This document shows, in pieces, positions 1 to 8,666 of a stretch of 64,000 nt of DNA (its first letter is position 1; each line of letters starts with the position of its first letter). Below the pieces are notes generated by a model that worked only from the letters and a program-made list of their open reading frames with translations, did not search any database and had not been told where the DNA came from. Position numbers and translations under genes: made by a program. This DNA is from an uncultured Phocaeicola sp. (GTDB taxonomy: Bacteria; Bacteroidota; Bacteroidia; Bacteroidales; Bacteroidaceae): assembly GCA_958434805.1 (NCBI GenBank), contig CAUBDX010000001.1:1-64000 (forward strand). The letters are read 5' to 3'.

Positions 1-39
1 GGCTAGGCTATACGCTTAAAAGAAAGCTTGCCAACCCGG

Positions 40-71
40 AAAATCCGCTGACCCGAAAATCCGCTGACCCG
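40..71. repeat. Tandem 16-bp direct repeat
   Basis: Two perfect head-to-tail copies of AAAATCCGCTGACCCG occupy 40-55 and 56-71, just beyond the terminator of the tRNA operon. There is no gene in 1-111 that I can support. With only two copies the repeat carries no clear function; it may be a slippage product. Confidence 0.7.
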
Positions 72-111
72 TGCTTCTGCTTCTGTTATCTTATGGTGAA
101 TTATACAAAAC

Positions 112-144
112 AAAAATCGCAATCATCAGTTTTCCAATGATTGC
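112..144 (-). terminator. Rho-independent terminator of the tRNA operon
   Basis: On the minus strand GCAATCAT (137-144) pairs with ATGATTGC (119-126) around a 10-nt loop and is followed by a T-rich run. It lies 13 nt beyond the 3' end of tRNA-Leu, where a terminator for the tRNA transcript is expected. Confidence 0.75.
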
Positions 145-156
145 AATTACATCTTG

Positions 157-241
157 TACTCGAAGCGGGACTTGAACCCGCACAGCCGCAATGGCCAAGG
201 GATTTTAAGTCCCTCGTGTCTACCGATTCCACCATTCGAGC
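157..241 (-). tRNA. tRNA-Leu (anticodon TAA)
   Basis: An 85-nt cloverleaf can be read on the minus strand. The acceptor arms GCTCGAA and TTCGAGT pair with one G-T wobble, the T arm has GGTTCAAGTCC, and the long variable arm is typical of class II tRNAs. The anticodon loop CTTAAAA places TAA at 205-207, which decodes UUA. The 3' CCA is not encoded, as is common in Bacteroidetes. It is co-transcribed downstream of tRNA-Gly, separated by 16 nt. Confidence 0.95.
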
Positions 242-257
242 ATCCTCGACGAGAGAG

Positions 258-330
258 AGCGGAAAACGAGACTCGAACTCGCGACCCTAACCTTGGCAAG
301 GTTATGCTCTACCAACTGAGCTATTTCCGC
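258..330 (-). tRNA. tRNA-Gly (anticodon GCC)
   Basis: A 73-nt cloverleaf on the minus strand begins GCGGAAATAGCTCAGTTGG and ends in a matching acceptor arm TTTTCCGC plus discriminator T. The loop TTGCCAA between TAACC and GGTTA puts the anticodon GCC at 295-297. The T arm has GAGTTCGAGTCTC. It is the first gene of a two-tRNA operon with tRNA-Leu. Confidence 0.95.
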
Positions 331-348
331 GTTTTGTTTTAACGGGTG

Positions 349-380
349 CAAAGATAAGCCATTTTATAATACCAACCAAA
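349..380 (-). promoter_or_regulatory. Bacteroides-type promoter of the tRNA-Gly/Leu operon
   Basis: On the minus strand TTTG (377-380) is followed after exactly 20 bp by TATCTTTG (349-356). This matches the Bacteroides sigma-ABfr consensus TTTG-N19-21-TAnnTTTG in full. It lies about 19 bp upstream of the tRNA-Gly 5' end and is one of the best consensus promoters in the window. Confidence 0.85.
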
Positions 381-400
381 CTTTACACCCATTTTTTTAT

Positions 401-1393
401 TCACAATCGTAAAATTCCCTCTATTTCGGTCAATTCTGCATCAGTAAAGGCCAAATTATCCAACGCATGAAGATTATCTGCCAGCTGTTTTACAGAACTT
501 GCCCCCACAATAACAGAGGTCATCCGTTCGTCTTTCAAGACCCATGCCAATGCCATCTCAGCCAAAGTCTGCCCACGGCGTACAGCCACCTCATTCAGCC
601 GAAGTGCTTTTTCCACTTTATCTTCTGTCACTTGGTCTACTTTCAAAAACCCAGTAGCACGAGCCGCACGAGAGTGTTCCGGAATACCATGCAAATATTT
701 ATTGGTCAGCAATCCTTGTGCCAAAGGCGAAAATGCAATAAAGCCGGAGCCTTGTTCAGCGGCCAACGGCAATACCTCCTCCTCCACAGCACGATCAAAC
801 ATACTATAACGATATTGGCTGATCAAACACGGCACACCGGCACTTCTCAATATTTCATAAGCCACCTTTGCCTGCATAGGCGGATACTTTGAAATACCCA
901 CATACAATGCTTTTCCTTGCTTCACTATATCAATCAACGCTTGCATCGTTTCCTCAACCGGGGTCACGCCATCATAACGGTGACTATAAAATATATCAAA
1001 GTAATCCAAACCGGTACGGCACAGGCTTTGGTCGATACTGGCCATTAAATTCTTACGCGAACTGTTTCCCCCATAAGGTCCATTCCACATTTCGTGTCCT
1101 GCTTTTGAGGAAATAATCAATTCATCACGGTAACCTTGGAAATGCTCCTTCAGAATTTTACCGAAATTAATCTCAGCACTTCCCGGAACAGGACCATAAT
1201 TATTAGCTAAGTCAAAATGTGTAACCCCGCTATCAAAAGCATATTTAATCATATCGGTTGCTACACCAAAATCGTCCACACTACCAAAGTTATGCCACAA
1301 ACCTAAAGAGATACGAGGTAAAAGCAAGCCGCTATTTCCGCAGTATTTGTACTGCATTTTGCTATAACGGTCTGCCGAAGGTTGATATTTCAT
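401..1393 (-). CDS. Aldo/keto reductase, YghZ/L-glyceraldehyde 3-phosphate reductase type
   Basis: A 330-residue NADPH-dependent oxidoreductase of the AKR (beta/alpha)8 barrel superfamily. The catalytic tetrad can be placed at Asp61 and Tyr66 (FDLANNYG), Lys97 (SSKAGHEMW) and His138 (FYSHRYDG). The SSKAGHEMWNGPYG stretch and overall length fit the YghZ/AKR14-like subgroup, which reduces small aldehydes such as L-glyceraldehyde 3-phosphate and methylglyoxal; the substrate here is inferred. It is the last gene of the minus-strand argH series, 23 nt behind argH, and I see no terminator after it before the tRNA promoter. A second Met at residue 13 is a possible alternative start. Confidence 0.9.
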   Translation of the reverse strand: MKYQPSADRYSKMQYKYCGNSGLLLPRISLGLWHNFGSVDDFGVATDMIKYAFDSGVTHFDLANNYGPVPGSAEINFGKILKEHFQGYRDELIISSKAGHEMWNGPYGGNSSRKNLMASIDQSLCRTGLDYFDIFYSHRYDGVTPVEETMQALIDIVKQGKALYVGISKYPPMQAKVAYEILRSAGVPCLISQYRYSMFDRAVEEEVLPLAAEQGSGFIAFSPLAQGLLTNKYLHGIPEHSRAARATGFLKVDQVTEDKVEKALRLNEVAVRRGQTLAEMALAWVLKDERMTSVIVGASSVKQLADNLHALDNLAFTDAELTEIEGILRL

Positions 1394-1416
1394 GCTATTA
1401 CGTTTTACAATTATTT

Positions 1417-2757
1417 CTATCTACCTAAAAGGCTTCGTTCAGCCTGTTCCATGACTGAGAAATTAAATCCGTCCACTACTTGCCGCATCAAGCTTTCGAT
1501 CCTGTCATTACACAAATTACCGATACTACCCTCATGAGTATGATGCACCTTCTTGTCATGGGTGAACTTGCCGGCTTCTATGTCCAGGCCAACCTTTTTA
1601 TAAGCATCACGGAACGGCATACCTTCAGACGCCAAACGGTTGACCTCTTCCACACTAAAGATATAAAGGTAACGGTCATCATCCAGAATATGTTCGTTGA
1701 TTTTAATTTTGTCCATAATATAGGCAGCCATTTGCAGACATTCCTTCAACTCCCGGAACGCAGGCAAGAAAACTTCTTTTATAATCTGCAAATCACGAAA
1801 ATACCCCGAAGGCAAATTATTCATTATCATCATAATCTGCTGAGGAAGAGCCTGCAGCTTGTTGCATTTTGCCCGTGTCAATTCAAAGACATCAGGGTTC
1901 TTTTTATGAGGCATTATACTGGAGCCAGTAGTACATTCATCCGGAAGTTTTACAAAGCCAAAGTTTTGGCTACTGAACATACAAGCGTCAAAAGCCATTT
2001 TAGAAACTGTCCCGGCAATAGAAGCCAAAGCAAAAGCCACATTACGTTCCATCTTACCACGCCCCATCTGCGCATACACCACATTATAATCCATCGAATC
2101 AAATCCCAACAAGCGGGTGGTCATCTCACGATCGAGCGGAAAAGAAGAACCATACCCGGCAGCAGAGCCCAACGGATTGCGGTTGCACATTTTGAATGCA
2201 GCCTGCAGAAACATCATATCGTCCACCAGACTCTCAGCATACGCGCCAAACCACAAGCCAAATGAAGAAGGCATCGCTATCTGCAAATGAGTGTAACCCG
2301 GCATTAACACATCCTTATATGTATTGCTTTGAGAAATCAGCACATGAAAAAGTTGCTCCACCTCTTCGGCCACTTCTTTTAATTCCGCACGAGTAAACAG
2401 CTTCAAATCCACCAACACCTGGTCATTGCGTGAACGTCCACTATGAATTTTCTTTCCGACATCTCCCAACTTACGCGTCAACATCAATTCTACTTGCGAG
2501 TGTACATCCTCTATACCATCCTCTATTACAAACTCTCCCTTTTCGGCAGAAGCATAGATATTCTTTAATTCCGCTAATAGCATTTCCAATTCTCCGGCTG
2601 TAAGCAAACCGATACTTTCCAACATGGTGATATGTGCCATTGAGCCCAATACATCGTGTTTAGCCAGATAAAGATCCATTTCACGGTCACGTCCTACAGT
2701 AAAACGATCTATCTCCTCATTTACCCGGACATTTTTTTCCCAAAGTTTCTGTGCCAT
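1417..2757 (-). CDS. argH: Argininosuccinate lyase
   Basis: A 446-residue enzyme of the fumarase/aspartase superfamily that splits argininosuccinate into arginine and fumarate, the last step of arginine synthesis. Visible signatures are HSGRSRND (105-112), GYTHLQ with the catalytic-region His at 157, and the superfamily signature GSSIMPHKKNPD (278-289), whose first serines lie on the catalytic loop. Length is near the family norm of about 450. It lies 14 nt downstream of the SRPBCC gene and 23 nt upstream of the aldo/keto reductase. No other arginine gene is nearby, so this looks like a scattered pathway rather than an arg operon. Confidence 0.97.
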   Translation of the reverse strand: MAQKLWEKNVRVNEEIDRFTVGRDREMDLYLAKHDVLGSMAHITMLESIGLLTAGELEMLLAELKNIYASAEKGEFVIEDGIEDVHSQVELMLTRKLGDVGKKIHSGRSRNDQVLVDLKLFTRAELKEVAEEVEQLFHVLISQSNTYKDVLMPGYTHLQIAMPSSFGLWFGAYAESLVDDMMFLQAAFKMCNRNPLGSAAGYGSSFPLDREMTTRLLGFDSMDYNVVYAQMGRGKMERNVAFALASIAGTVSKMAFDACMFSSQNFGFVKLPDECTTGSSIMPHKKNPDVFELTRAKCNKLQALPQQIMMIMNNLPSGYFRDLQIIKEVFLPAFRELKECLQMAAYIMDKIKINEHILDDDRYLYIFSVEEVNRLASEGMPFRDAYKKVGLDIEAGKFTHDKKVHHTHEGSIGNLCNDRIESLMRQVVDGFNFSVMEQAERSLLGR

Positions 2758-2771
2758 ATTTGTCTTTATTT

Positions 2772-3176
2772 TTAATAAGGAATCATCGATAACATCTCAG
2801 CCAGTTTATCCACACCATCCTGTAAAGGTTTAGCAACCATCGCCTTCATAAACATATTCACTTCTGCACGAATAGTTACTTTCAGTTTTGCCTGCCCAGC
2901 CTCTACAGGCAAAATCTGAATCCACAAATTCATAGGGACCGGAGATTTTTCACTTTCGAATTTAACACATTTATAAGGTTCACGTTCTATAATACGCAAA
3001 GTAATGCTTATGCCTTGTACCGTAAAACTTAAAGAGTCACTGTCGAACTCCATACCTTGTACCTTGTCGGCCAATTTATCACGTACAGATTCCAAGTTAC
3101 TTAAATCCGACAACTTATTAAACACCTGTTCCTGACTATAAGGAACATATTTCACACCACTCTCAAATTGTGCCAT
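2772..3176 (-). CDS. SRPBCC (START/polyketide-cyclase-like) small protein
   Basis: A 134-residue cytosolic protein whose pattern of alternating strands and long C-terminal helix fits the SRPBCC lipid/ligand-binding fold. The N-terminus (FESGVKYVPYSQEQVFNKLSD) resembles coenzyme Q-binding/polyketide-cyclase-like members common in Bacteroidetes. No catalytic residues can be named and the ligand is unknown. It sits between pyrE (97 nt upstream) and argH (14 nt downstream), so it is probably co-transcribed with argH. The fold call rests on sequence pattern only. Confidence 0.75.
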   Translation of the reverse strand: MAQFESGVKYVPYSQEQVFNKLSDLSNLESVRDKLADKVQGMEFDSDSLSFTVQGISITLRIIEREPYKCVKFESEKSPVPMNLWIQILPVEAGQAKLKVTIRAEVNMFMKAMVAKPLQDGVDKLAEMLSMIPY

Positions 3177-3273
3177 AATACCTGCTCTCTAAAAACACGA
3201 AAAGAACAATCCGGAAATCCATAAAAATTCCCGAACGGTTCTCTTCATATTATATTTGTTTTAAAACTATAAC

Positions 3274-3912
3274 TTATTTGCCTGCCTCCCAATGAGCCGG
3301 ATCCTTTCTCCAATTATCCAAAACCGGAACATCCTCTTCATTAATATATCCGGTCTTCAAGGCTGAATCCAATACAGCTTCATAATTAGTCAGAGTAACC
3401 AAGTTCACTTTTGCTTCCTTAAACGCTTCAATTGCCACTGGGAAACCATAAGTAAATGCAGCGACCATACCAATCACTTCACATCCGTCACGACGGATAG
3501 CTTCAACAGCTTTCAAACTGCTGCCGCCAGTTGAAATCAAGTCCTCAATAACTACGACTTTCATACCAGGACGAAGTTCACCTTCAATCAGGTTTTCCAA
3601 GCCATGGTCTTTTGGAGTAGAACGAACATACACAAACGGCAGATTCAACTCTTCAGCCACCAAAGCTCCTTGAGGGATAGCCCCTGTCGCCACACCGGCA
3701 ATAGCATCTACCTGACCGAACTTCTCCAGGACAATACGGCTAATCTCAAGTTTCACAAAATTACGAAGAGAAGGATACGAAAGAGTTTTGCGGTTATCAC
3801 AATAAAAAGGCGACTTCCAACCGGACGCCCAAGTAAAAGGATTAGCCGGCTGCAACTTGATAGCCTTAATCTTCAGTAATTTCTCTGCGAATAATTTTTC
3901 TAAAGTCTTCAT
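3274..3912 (-). CDS. pyrE: Orotate phosphoribosyltransferase
   Basis: A 212-residue type I phosphoribosyltransferase that joins orotate to PRPP to give OMP in pyrimidine synthesis. The PRPP-binding motif VVVIEDLISTGGSS lies at about 118-131, and the flexible-loop region with STPKDHG precedes it. The N-terminal stretch PFTWASGWKSPFYCDNR is typical of PyrE. It begins a new transcription unit behind comF, with a -7 box at 3941-3948, and is followed after 97 nt by the SRPBCC gene. Length matches the family. Confidence 0.96.
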   Translation of the reverse strand: MKTLEKLFAEKLLKIKAIKLQPANPFTWASGWKSPFYCDNRKTLSYPSLRNFVKLEISRIVLEKFGQVDAIAGVATGAIPQGALVAEELNLPFVYVRSTPKDHGLENLIEGELRPGMKVVVIEDLISTGGSSLKAVEAIRRDGCEVIGMVAAFTYGFPVAIEAFKEAKVNLVTLTNYEAVLDSALKTGYINEEDVPVLDNWRKDPAHWEAGK

Positions 3913-3940
3913 AACTCAACTATATCTGATAAATATTGTG

Positions 3941-3948
3941 CAAAAATA
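3941..3948 (-). promoter_or_regulatory. Putative -7 box for pyrE
   Basis: TATTTTTG on the minus strand matches TAnnTTTG, 28 bp before the pyrE start codon. The -33 position shows only a T-rich stretch. The box lies in the 99-nt gap after comF, so pyrE may have its own promoter. Confidence 0.5.
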
Positions 3949-4011
3949 TAGAAATACATCGAGATAATGAAAAATCGGACAAGGTATTTTTCTAAAAAAT
4001 AGTTGTTGTTA

Positions 4012-4707
4012 TCAGGATTCCCCTGCCAATGCCAAAGTAAGCACACTGATACGTAATCCGGGTATGCCACGAAAGGCATCAGCGCAAGAAACAACCGTAG
4101 CCCCTGTTGTCAGCACATCATCCACCAACAAAAGATGCTTTCCTTCCAAGCTATCAGGGAAAATACAGGCAAACAAATTTCGCACGTTTTCCCATCTTGC
4201 ATATTGTCCTTTATGCGTCTGTGTGTCAGTATACCTGCTTCTTATCACAACTTTAGTATCCATAGGAATACCTGTCACCACCGAAACTCCTCTTGCCAGG
4301 CATTCGCTTTGGTTATACCCCCTTAAACGTTTTTTACGTTGATGCAACGGAACAGGAACAATCAAATCTATCCCATCAAAAAAATGAGAACACATAAGTT
4401 CAGATGCCATCATCCGCCCCATCACTTCACCCACTTCTTGATTACCATGATATTTCAGTTCGTACAACAACTGTCGGACATTTCCTCCCTTTGCATAATA
4501 AAGAAAAGAGGTGGCATGCTCCACCGGTATTTTTCCCCAGAAATTACATTCTACAATATTATCTTTCCGTAAATGAAATTGAGTACGCGGAAGCCCCGAC
4601 AAGCATTTCAAGCAAAGCACTCTCTCCCCTGATATAAGCTGCCGCCCACAAAGCAGACAACTATGAGGGAAAAATAAATTCCAAAGATCAGTCCAGATAG
4701 ACATCAT
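4012..4707 (-). CDS. comF: ComF family amidophosphoribosyltransferase-like protein
   Basis: A 231-residue double-zinc-ribbon plus phosphoribosyltransferase-fold protein. The N-terminal CLLCGRQL and CLKC pairs (about residues 17-36) form the zinc ribbon. The C-terminal LLLVDDVLTTGAT is a PRPP-type motif. The family is linked to DNA uptake and recombination in competent bacteria; its role in Bacteroides is not known. Its start overlaps the 3' end of recX by 20 nt (17 nt if the second Met is used), which indicates translational coupling in the prmC-recX-comF unit. Confidence 0.9.
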   Translation of the reverse strand: MMSIWTDLWNLFFPHSCLLCGRQLISGERVLCLKCLSGLPRTQFHLRKDNIVECNFWGKIPVEHATSFLYYAKGGNVRQLLYELKYHGNQEVGEVMGRMMASELMCSHFFDGIDLIVPVPLHQRKKRLRGYNQSECLARGVSVVTGIPMDTKVVIRSRYTDTQTHKGQYARWENVRNLFACIFPDSLEGKHLLLVDDVLTTGATVVSCADAFRGIPGLRISVLTLALAGES

Positions 4708-5173
4708 CTTCTCCGGTTTGTTTCACACAACGGCAAACAGCCTCCATTTCAAATCCTCTACCAACTGCAAAACGAATCAATTTCCCATTCCGTTCGTATT
4801 CCGTACATGCTTTCACACTTCTTCTTTTCTGCTCGATCAAACCAGATAGTATCTCCATATATTCCCGCTCATCTACCTCCTCCAATCCTTTGGCTATAAC
4901 ATCCGCAGGGATTTTCTTCATGCGCAAAGCCTGGCAGATTTTCACTCTGCCCCATTGGTTAAAGCGATATTTATCGCGAACAAAAGCCGAGCAAAAACGC
5001 TTCTGGTCAATGTATCTCTCATCCTGCAAATGCCGAACGATTTTCTCCATCATTTCCGGAGTGGCTCCCCATTGTGATAATTTAGCCTCTACATCTGCTA
5101 CACAACGCTCCATTAAAGAGCAATAAGCTTCTGCCTTATACCTCAAATCATTCTCACTTAATTCTCCCTTCAT
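4688..5173 (-). CDS. recX: RecX family regulatory protein
   Basis: A 161-residue mostly helical protein with the repeated three-helix modules of RecX, for example DERYIDQKRFCSAFVRDK and WGRVKICQALRMKKI. RecX binds RecA filaments and dampens recombinase activity. The gene starts one base after the prmC stop codon and its end overlaps comF, so the three genes form a tightly packed operon. RecA is not in the window. Confidence 0.9.
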   Translation of the reverse strand: MKGELSENDLRYKAEAYCSLMERCVADVEAKLSQWGATPEMMEKIVRHLQDERYIDQKRFCSAFVRDKYRFNQWGRVKICQALRMKKIPADVIAKGLEEVDEREYMEILSGLIEQKRRSVKACTEYERNGKLIRFAVGRGFEMEAVCRCVKQTGEDDVYLD

Positions 5174-5174
5174 C

Positions 5175-6011
5175 TTATTTCTCCGCTTTTATCATTCTAT
5201 CATTTTGAAAGAGATCTTTTCTCAATTTTATATTTTTGTATTCCAAACCAGCCAACATATCCACCGTTTCCCGACCGTATTCCTGATTAATTTCAAAATA
5301 AAGCCTTCCACCAGACACTAGCATATCCCTACCCAATTCTGCTATTTTCCGATAAAACAGCAACGGACTATCATCCGGCACAAACAAAGCCAATTCCGGC
5401 TCCCATTCCAAGACATTAGCACTCATATCCGCCCTCTCCTTTTCTGTAATATAAGGTGGATTGCTGACAATGACATCAAACCGCTCACCTGCAGGAGAAG
5501 CAAGCAGCACATCCCTTTGCTCAAGAATTACACGAACGCCGTTCCGCCTGCAATTACGTTCCGCAACTTGCAACGCCTTTTCTGAAACATCCCATGAAAC
5601 GACCTCCGCCTCTTCCAAATTCTTAGCCAAAGAGACAGCGATGCAGCCGCTCCCCGTACCAATATCCAATATTCTAACCCGACCATACTTATGCTCCCGT
5701 ATAATCCAGTCTACCAACTCCCCTGTTTCCGGACGTGGAATCAATACATGTTTATTCACTTCAAAAGTAAGGCCATAAAATTCTTCCGTACCTATTATGT
5801 ATTGAATAGGTTCCAGTTTTTGCAGACGAACCAGAATATCATCCAGCTGTTTCCGCTCATTCACCGAAAAAGTAGTATCTTTGCCTGCATACAATTCAAC
5901 AACAGACATGCCGAAGACTTGTGTAAGCAGCAATTTAGCCATAGGCACAAGTTCTGAATCAGGGTAATATCCCTGCAAGGTTTGTTTTATGTAAGATACA
6001 ACAGGATTCAT
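5175..6011 (-). CDS. prmC: Peptide chain release factor glutamine N5-methyltransferase
   Basis: A 278-residue SAM-dependent methyltransferase of the HemK/PrmC family, which methylates the Gln of the GGQ motif in release factors RF1 and RF2. The SAM-binding GTGSG lies at 118-122 and the catalytic NPPY at 184-187, preceded by FDVIVS. The N-terminal roughly 90 residues form the helical release-factor-binding domain. It is first in the operon with recX and comF and is divergent from ribD across a 44-bp gap that carries a -7 box for prmC. Confidence 0.96.
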   Translation of the reverse strand: MNPVVSYIKQTLQGYYPDSELVPMAKLLLTQVFGMSVVELYAGKDTTFSVNERKQLDDILVRLQKLEPIQYIIGTEEFYGLTFEVNKHVLIPRPETGELVDWIIREHKYGRVRILDIGTGSGCIAVSLAKNLEEAEVVSWDVSEKALQVAERNCRRNGVRVILEQRDVLLASPAGERFDVIVSNPPYITEKERADMSANVLEWEPELALFVPDDSPLLFYRKIAELGRDMLVSGGRLYFEINQEYGRETVDMLAGLEYKNIKLRKDLFQNDRMIKAEK

Positions 6012-6027
6012 AGTGTCATTTTATATG

Positions 6028-6035
6028 CAAAAGTA
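6028..6035 (-). promoter_or_regulatory. Putative -7 box for the prmC-recX-comF operon
   Basis: TACTTTTG on the minus strand matches TAnnTTTG, 16 bp upstream of the prmC start, in the 44-bp prmC/ribD divergent gap. No clear TTTG sits at the -33 position. With so short a gap the promoter must reach into the ribD coding region. Confidence 0.55.
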
Positions 6036-6055
6036 AGAATTTAAACAAGATCGTT

Positions 6056-7108
6056 ATGACAAAAGATGAAAAATATATTTCCCGTTGCCTGCAACTGGCA
6101 TACAACGGACTTTGTAACACAGCCCCTAATCCGATGGTAGGTGCTGTCATTGTATATCACGACACCATTATTGGAGAAGGCTACCACATCCGTTGCGGAG
6201 AGGCACATGCCGAAGTAAACGCCATACGTTCCGTTAAAGACGAAAATCTTTTGAAGGAATCAACCATATACGTAAGTCTGGAACCATGCTCCCATTATGG
6301 AAAGACCCCTCCCTGCGCCGACCTGATTATAGAGAAGAGAATCCCCAAAGTCGTAATAGGCTGCATAGACCCGTATTCCCAAGTAGCCGGCAAAGGCATC
6401 GAGAAACTGCGCAAAGCCGGCATTGAAGTAACCGTAGGCGTCTTAGAAGAGGAATGCCGGCACCTGATAAGACGCTTCATAACATTCAACACGCTCAAAC
6501 GCCCATACATAACCTTAAAGTGGGCAGAATCCGCTGATGGCTTTATCGATATAAACCGCACAGGAGGAAAGCCGATCATACTTTCCAATCCGCTGACCAG
6601 CATGCTGGTACACAAAAAACGCGCTGAACATGACGCTATATTAGTAGGACGACACACGGCATTACTTGACAATCCCTCCCTATCCACCCGGAATTGGTAC
6701 GGCAAGCATCCCGTGCGTCTGGTAATAGATAAAGAATTGACATTACCCCGAGATTTGGAACTTTTCAACGGCAAAATAAAGACATTCGTGTTTACCCGGG
6801 AATCCCCCTGTCAGCCAAACGCATTAACAGAATACATATCGTTGGATTTCAACAAAGATATCCTGCCGCAAATAATGGAAGTATTATATCAGAAAAAAAT
6901 ACAATCACTCCTAGTAGAAGGCGGAAGTATTTTATTACAGTCTTTCATAGACTCCGGCTTATGGGATGAAGCCTTCATAGAAAAGGCTCCACTACGCTTA
7001 AACAATGGAATACAGGCACCTTCTATTCAAAAAAAACACTTTAAACTGAATAAAATATACTTTGGAAGAGAAATAATGCATGCCGTCCATTCACAAATTC
7101 AAAGATAA
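6056..7108 (+). CDS. ribD: Bifunctional riboflavin deaminase/reductase RibD
   Basis: A 350-residue two-domain enzyme that deaminates the pyrimidine intermediate of riboflavin synthesis and then reduces its ribose. The N-terminal deaminase carries the zinc motif HAE (51-53) with PCSHYGKTPPC supplying Cys78 and Cys87. The C-terminal reductase (about 150-350) contains GRHTALLDNPSL and LVEGGS. Length is typical. The rest of the riboflavin pathway is not in this window. Start codon ATG at 6056 leaves only 44 bp to divergent prmC. Confidence 0.95.
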   Translation: MTKDEKYISRCLQLAYNGLCNTAPNPMVGAVIVYHDTIIGEGYHIRCGEAHAEVNAIRSVKDENLLKESTIYVSLEPCSHYGKTPPCADLIIEKRIPKVVIGCIDPYSQVAGKGIEKLRKAGIEVTVGVLEEECRHLIRRFITFNTLKRPYITLKWAESADGFIDINRTGGKPIILSNPLTSMLVHKKRAEHDAILVGRHTALLDNPSLSTRNWYGKHPVRLVIDKELTLPRDLELFNGKIKTFVFTRESPCQPNALTEYISLDFNKDILPQIMEVLYQKKIQSLLVEGGSILLQSFIDSGLWDEAFIEKAPLRLNNGIQAPSIQKKHFKLNKIYFGREIMHAVHSQIQR

Positions 7109-7199
7109 AATGTGGCTGATTGACCGAGAAAAAGGGCTGGTTTATCTATAAATTAATATAAAACTTGTCCCAAAACTTCTATATAGAAAAAAATCTTCC

Positions 7200-7207
7200 T
7201 ACTTTTG
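7200..7207 (+). promoter_or_regulatory. Putative -7 box for the DUF6242-uppS-bamA series
   Basis: TACTTTTG, followed by C as is often seen, lies 28 bp upstream of the ATG at 7236 and downstream of ribD. The -33 position has no TTTG. It may be the first promoter of the envelope gene series. Confidence 0.55.
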
Positions 7208-7235
7208 CGACTTGTAACAATAGACTCATTTGCAA

Positions 7236-8633
7236 ATGAAAATAAAGTTTTTGACTGTCATCACAAGTCTGCTTGCTGCGGCTTTTATGATTACATCTTG
7301 CTTGGACGACAACGAAGTAGAAACAGAATATAGTTCAGAATCAAGCATTACCTCTTTTGCTATAAAAGATAAAATTGAAACTCAATATACCGAAAAGGTT
7401 AATGGCAAAGACACAACGCTGACATTCACCGTTGATGGTACCAAATACCCTTTTGCCATCGACCAAGGCACAAGACATATCTACAACGTAGACTCCCTGC
7501 CAGTCGGTACAGACATCAGCAAAGTCGTAGTCAGCATAAAATCAGACGGTATTGGCATTTTTATTGTCGCTGAGGACAAAGATTCGTTGTGGAATGATAC
7601 CGACTCCTTGAATTTCGAAAAGCCTGTCCAATTTAAAGTTATGGCGATGAGCGGAGTCTATGGACCTATTTATAAAGCCGAGATTAATGTACATAAACAA
7701 GTTCCCGACTCATTGCAGTGGAGCCATAGAGGAAGTAGTTTCGACAACACTATCCAAGCACAGAAAGCAGTCACATTAGGGGATTATATTTATGTTTTCG
7801 CACAGCAAGACAATGGCGCCGCTGTTACAAGCACCCACATCAATGACGGAAAAACCTGGACGCCCTTACAGGCTTTACCTGAAAATATGCAAAATGCGGA
7901 CTATTCTTCTGCCATGGCATGGGGAAACCAATTATACATACTTGCCGACAATGACCTGTACTGCTCCTCTGACGGAAAAAGCTGGAGCAAGATGGGCACT
8001 AACACCAAATTCGAGAAGCTGATTGCCGGTGTTCATTCAGAACATAACTGCAAATTGTACGCCATAGACACCAACAATCATTTTATGGAAAGTACGGATG
8101 CTCTGGTTTGGGATACTAATGGCGAGGTTCCGGCCAATTTCCCGAAAAATCAGTTATCATACACAGCTTACCCGTTGGTAACCAATAAATTCATAGACCG
8201 TATGGTACTAATGGGAGAAAATCCCATTGCGACCGACACGACCTCTACTGTATGGACCAGACTGACTACAGAAGACAGTTGGGCAGATTATCCTACAGCC
8301 GCATACGATAGTTTTTATTGTCCCAAGCTGGCTAATATAGCCATGATTCATTACAACGACCAATTATACGCTTTCGGCGGTCCGGGTAAAAGTTTCGGTA
8401 AGGACATTCCCGCTTTCAGCCGATTCTACGGATCAACGGATCAAGGCGTTACATGGAAACCTGTTTCAAGATATGTATTCTTCCCTACAGAATTCACTGA
8501 TCTATACAACCAGGCAGACGGCAACTATTCTTATGTTGTAGACAAGAATAACTTCTTGTGGATTATATGGAGCCGAAGCGGAGAAGTATGGAGAGGACGA
8601 ATCAATAAGTTGGGATTCGATTCCAAGGAATAA
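7236..8633 (+). CDS. DUF6242-type lipoprotein with propeller-like repeats
   Basis: A 465-residue exported protein. The ATG at 7236 is chosen over an upstream in-frame TTG because it gives a compact signal peptide with lipobox MITSC, so it is predicted to be a lipoprotein. After an N-terminal immunoglobulin-like half (about 25-165), repeated segments such as SSDGKSWSKMG and STDQGVTWKPVS look like BNR/kelch-type beta-propeller blades. Such proteins, annotated DUF6242 in Bacteroides, have no known function. It lies 33 nt upstream of uppS, so it may be co-expressed with the envelope genes. Confidence 0.8.
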   Translation: MKIKFLTVITSLLAAAFMITSCLDDNEVETEYSSESSITSFAIKDKIETQYTEKVNGKDTTLTFTVDGTKYPFAIDQGTRHIYNVDSLPVGTDISKVVVSIKSDGIGIFIVAEDKDSLWNDTDSLNFEKPVQFKVMAMSGVYGPIYKAEINVHKQVPDSLQWSHRGSSFDNTIQAQKAVTLGDYIYVFAQQDNGAAVTSTHINDGKTWTPLQALPENMQNADYSSAMAWGNQLYILADNDLYCSSDGKSWSKMGTNTKFEKLIAGVHSEHNCKLYAIDTNNHFMESTDALVWDTNGEVPANFPKNQLSYTAYPLVTNKFIDRMVLMGENPIATDTTSTVWTRLTTEDSWADYPTAAYDSFYCPKLANIAMIHYNDQLYAFGGPGKSFGKDIPAFSRFYGSTDQGVTWKPVSRYVFFPTEFTDLYNQADGNYSYVVDKNNFLWIIWSRSGEVWRGRINKLGFDSKE

Positions 8634-8666
8634 AGTCAAAGAGAGTCATATAAAATAGATTGCGAC

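Noticed and set aside
154..342. 62-codon ORF across the tRNA genes
   Set aside because: It is antisense to two well-formed tRNAs and has no independent support.
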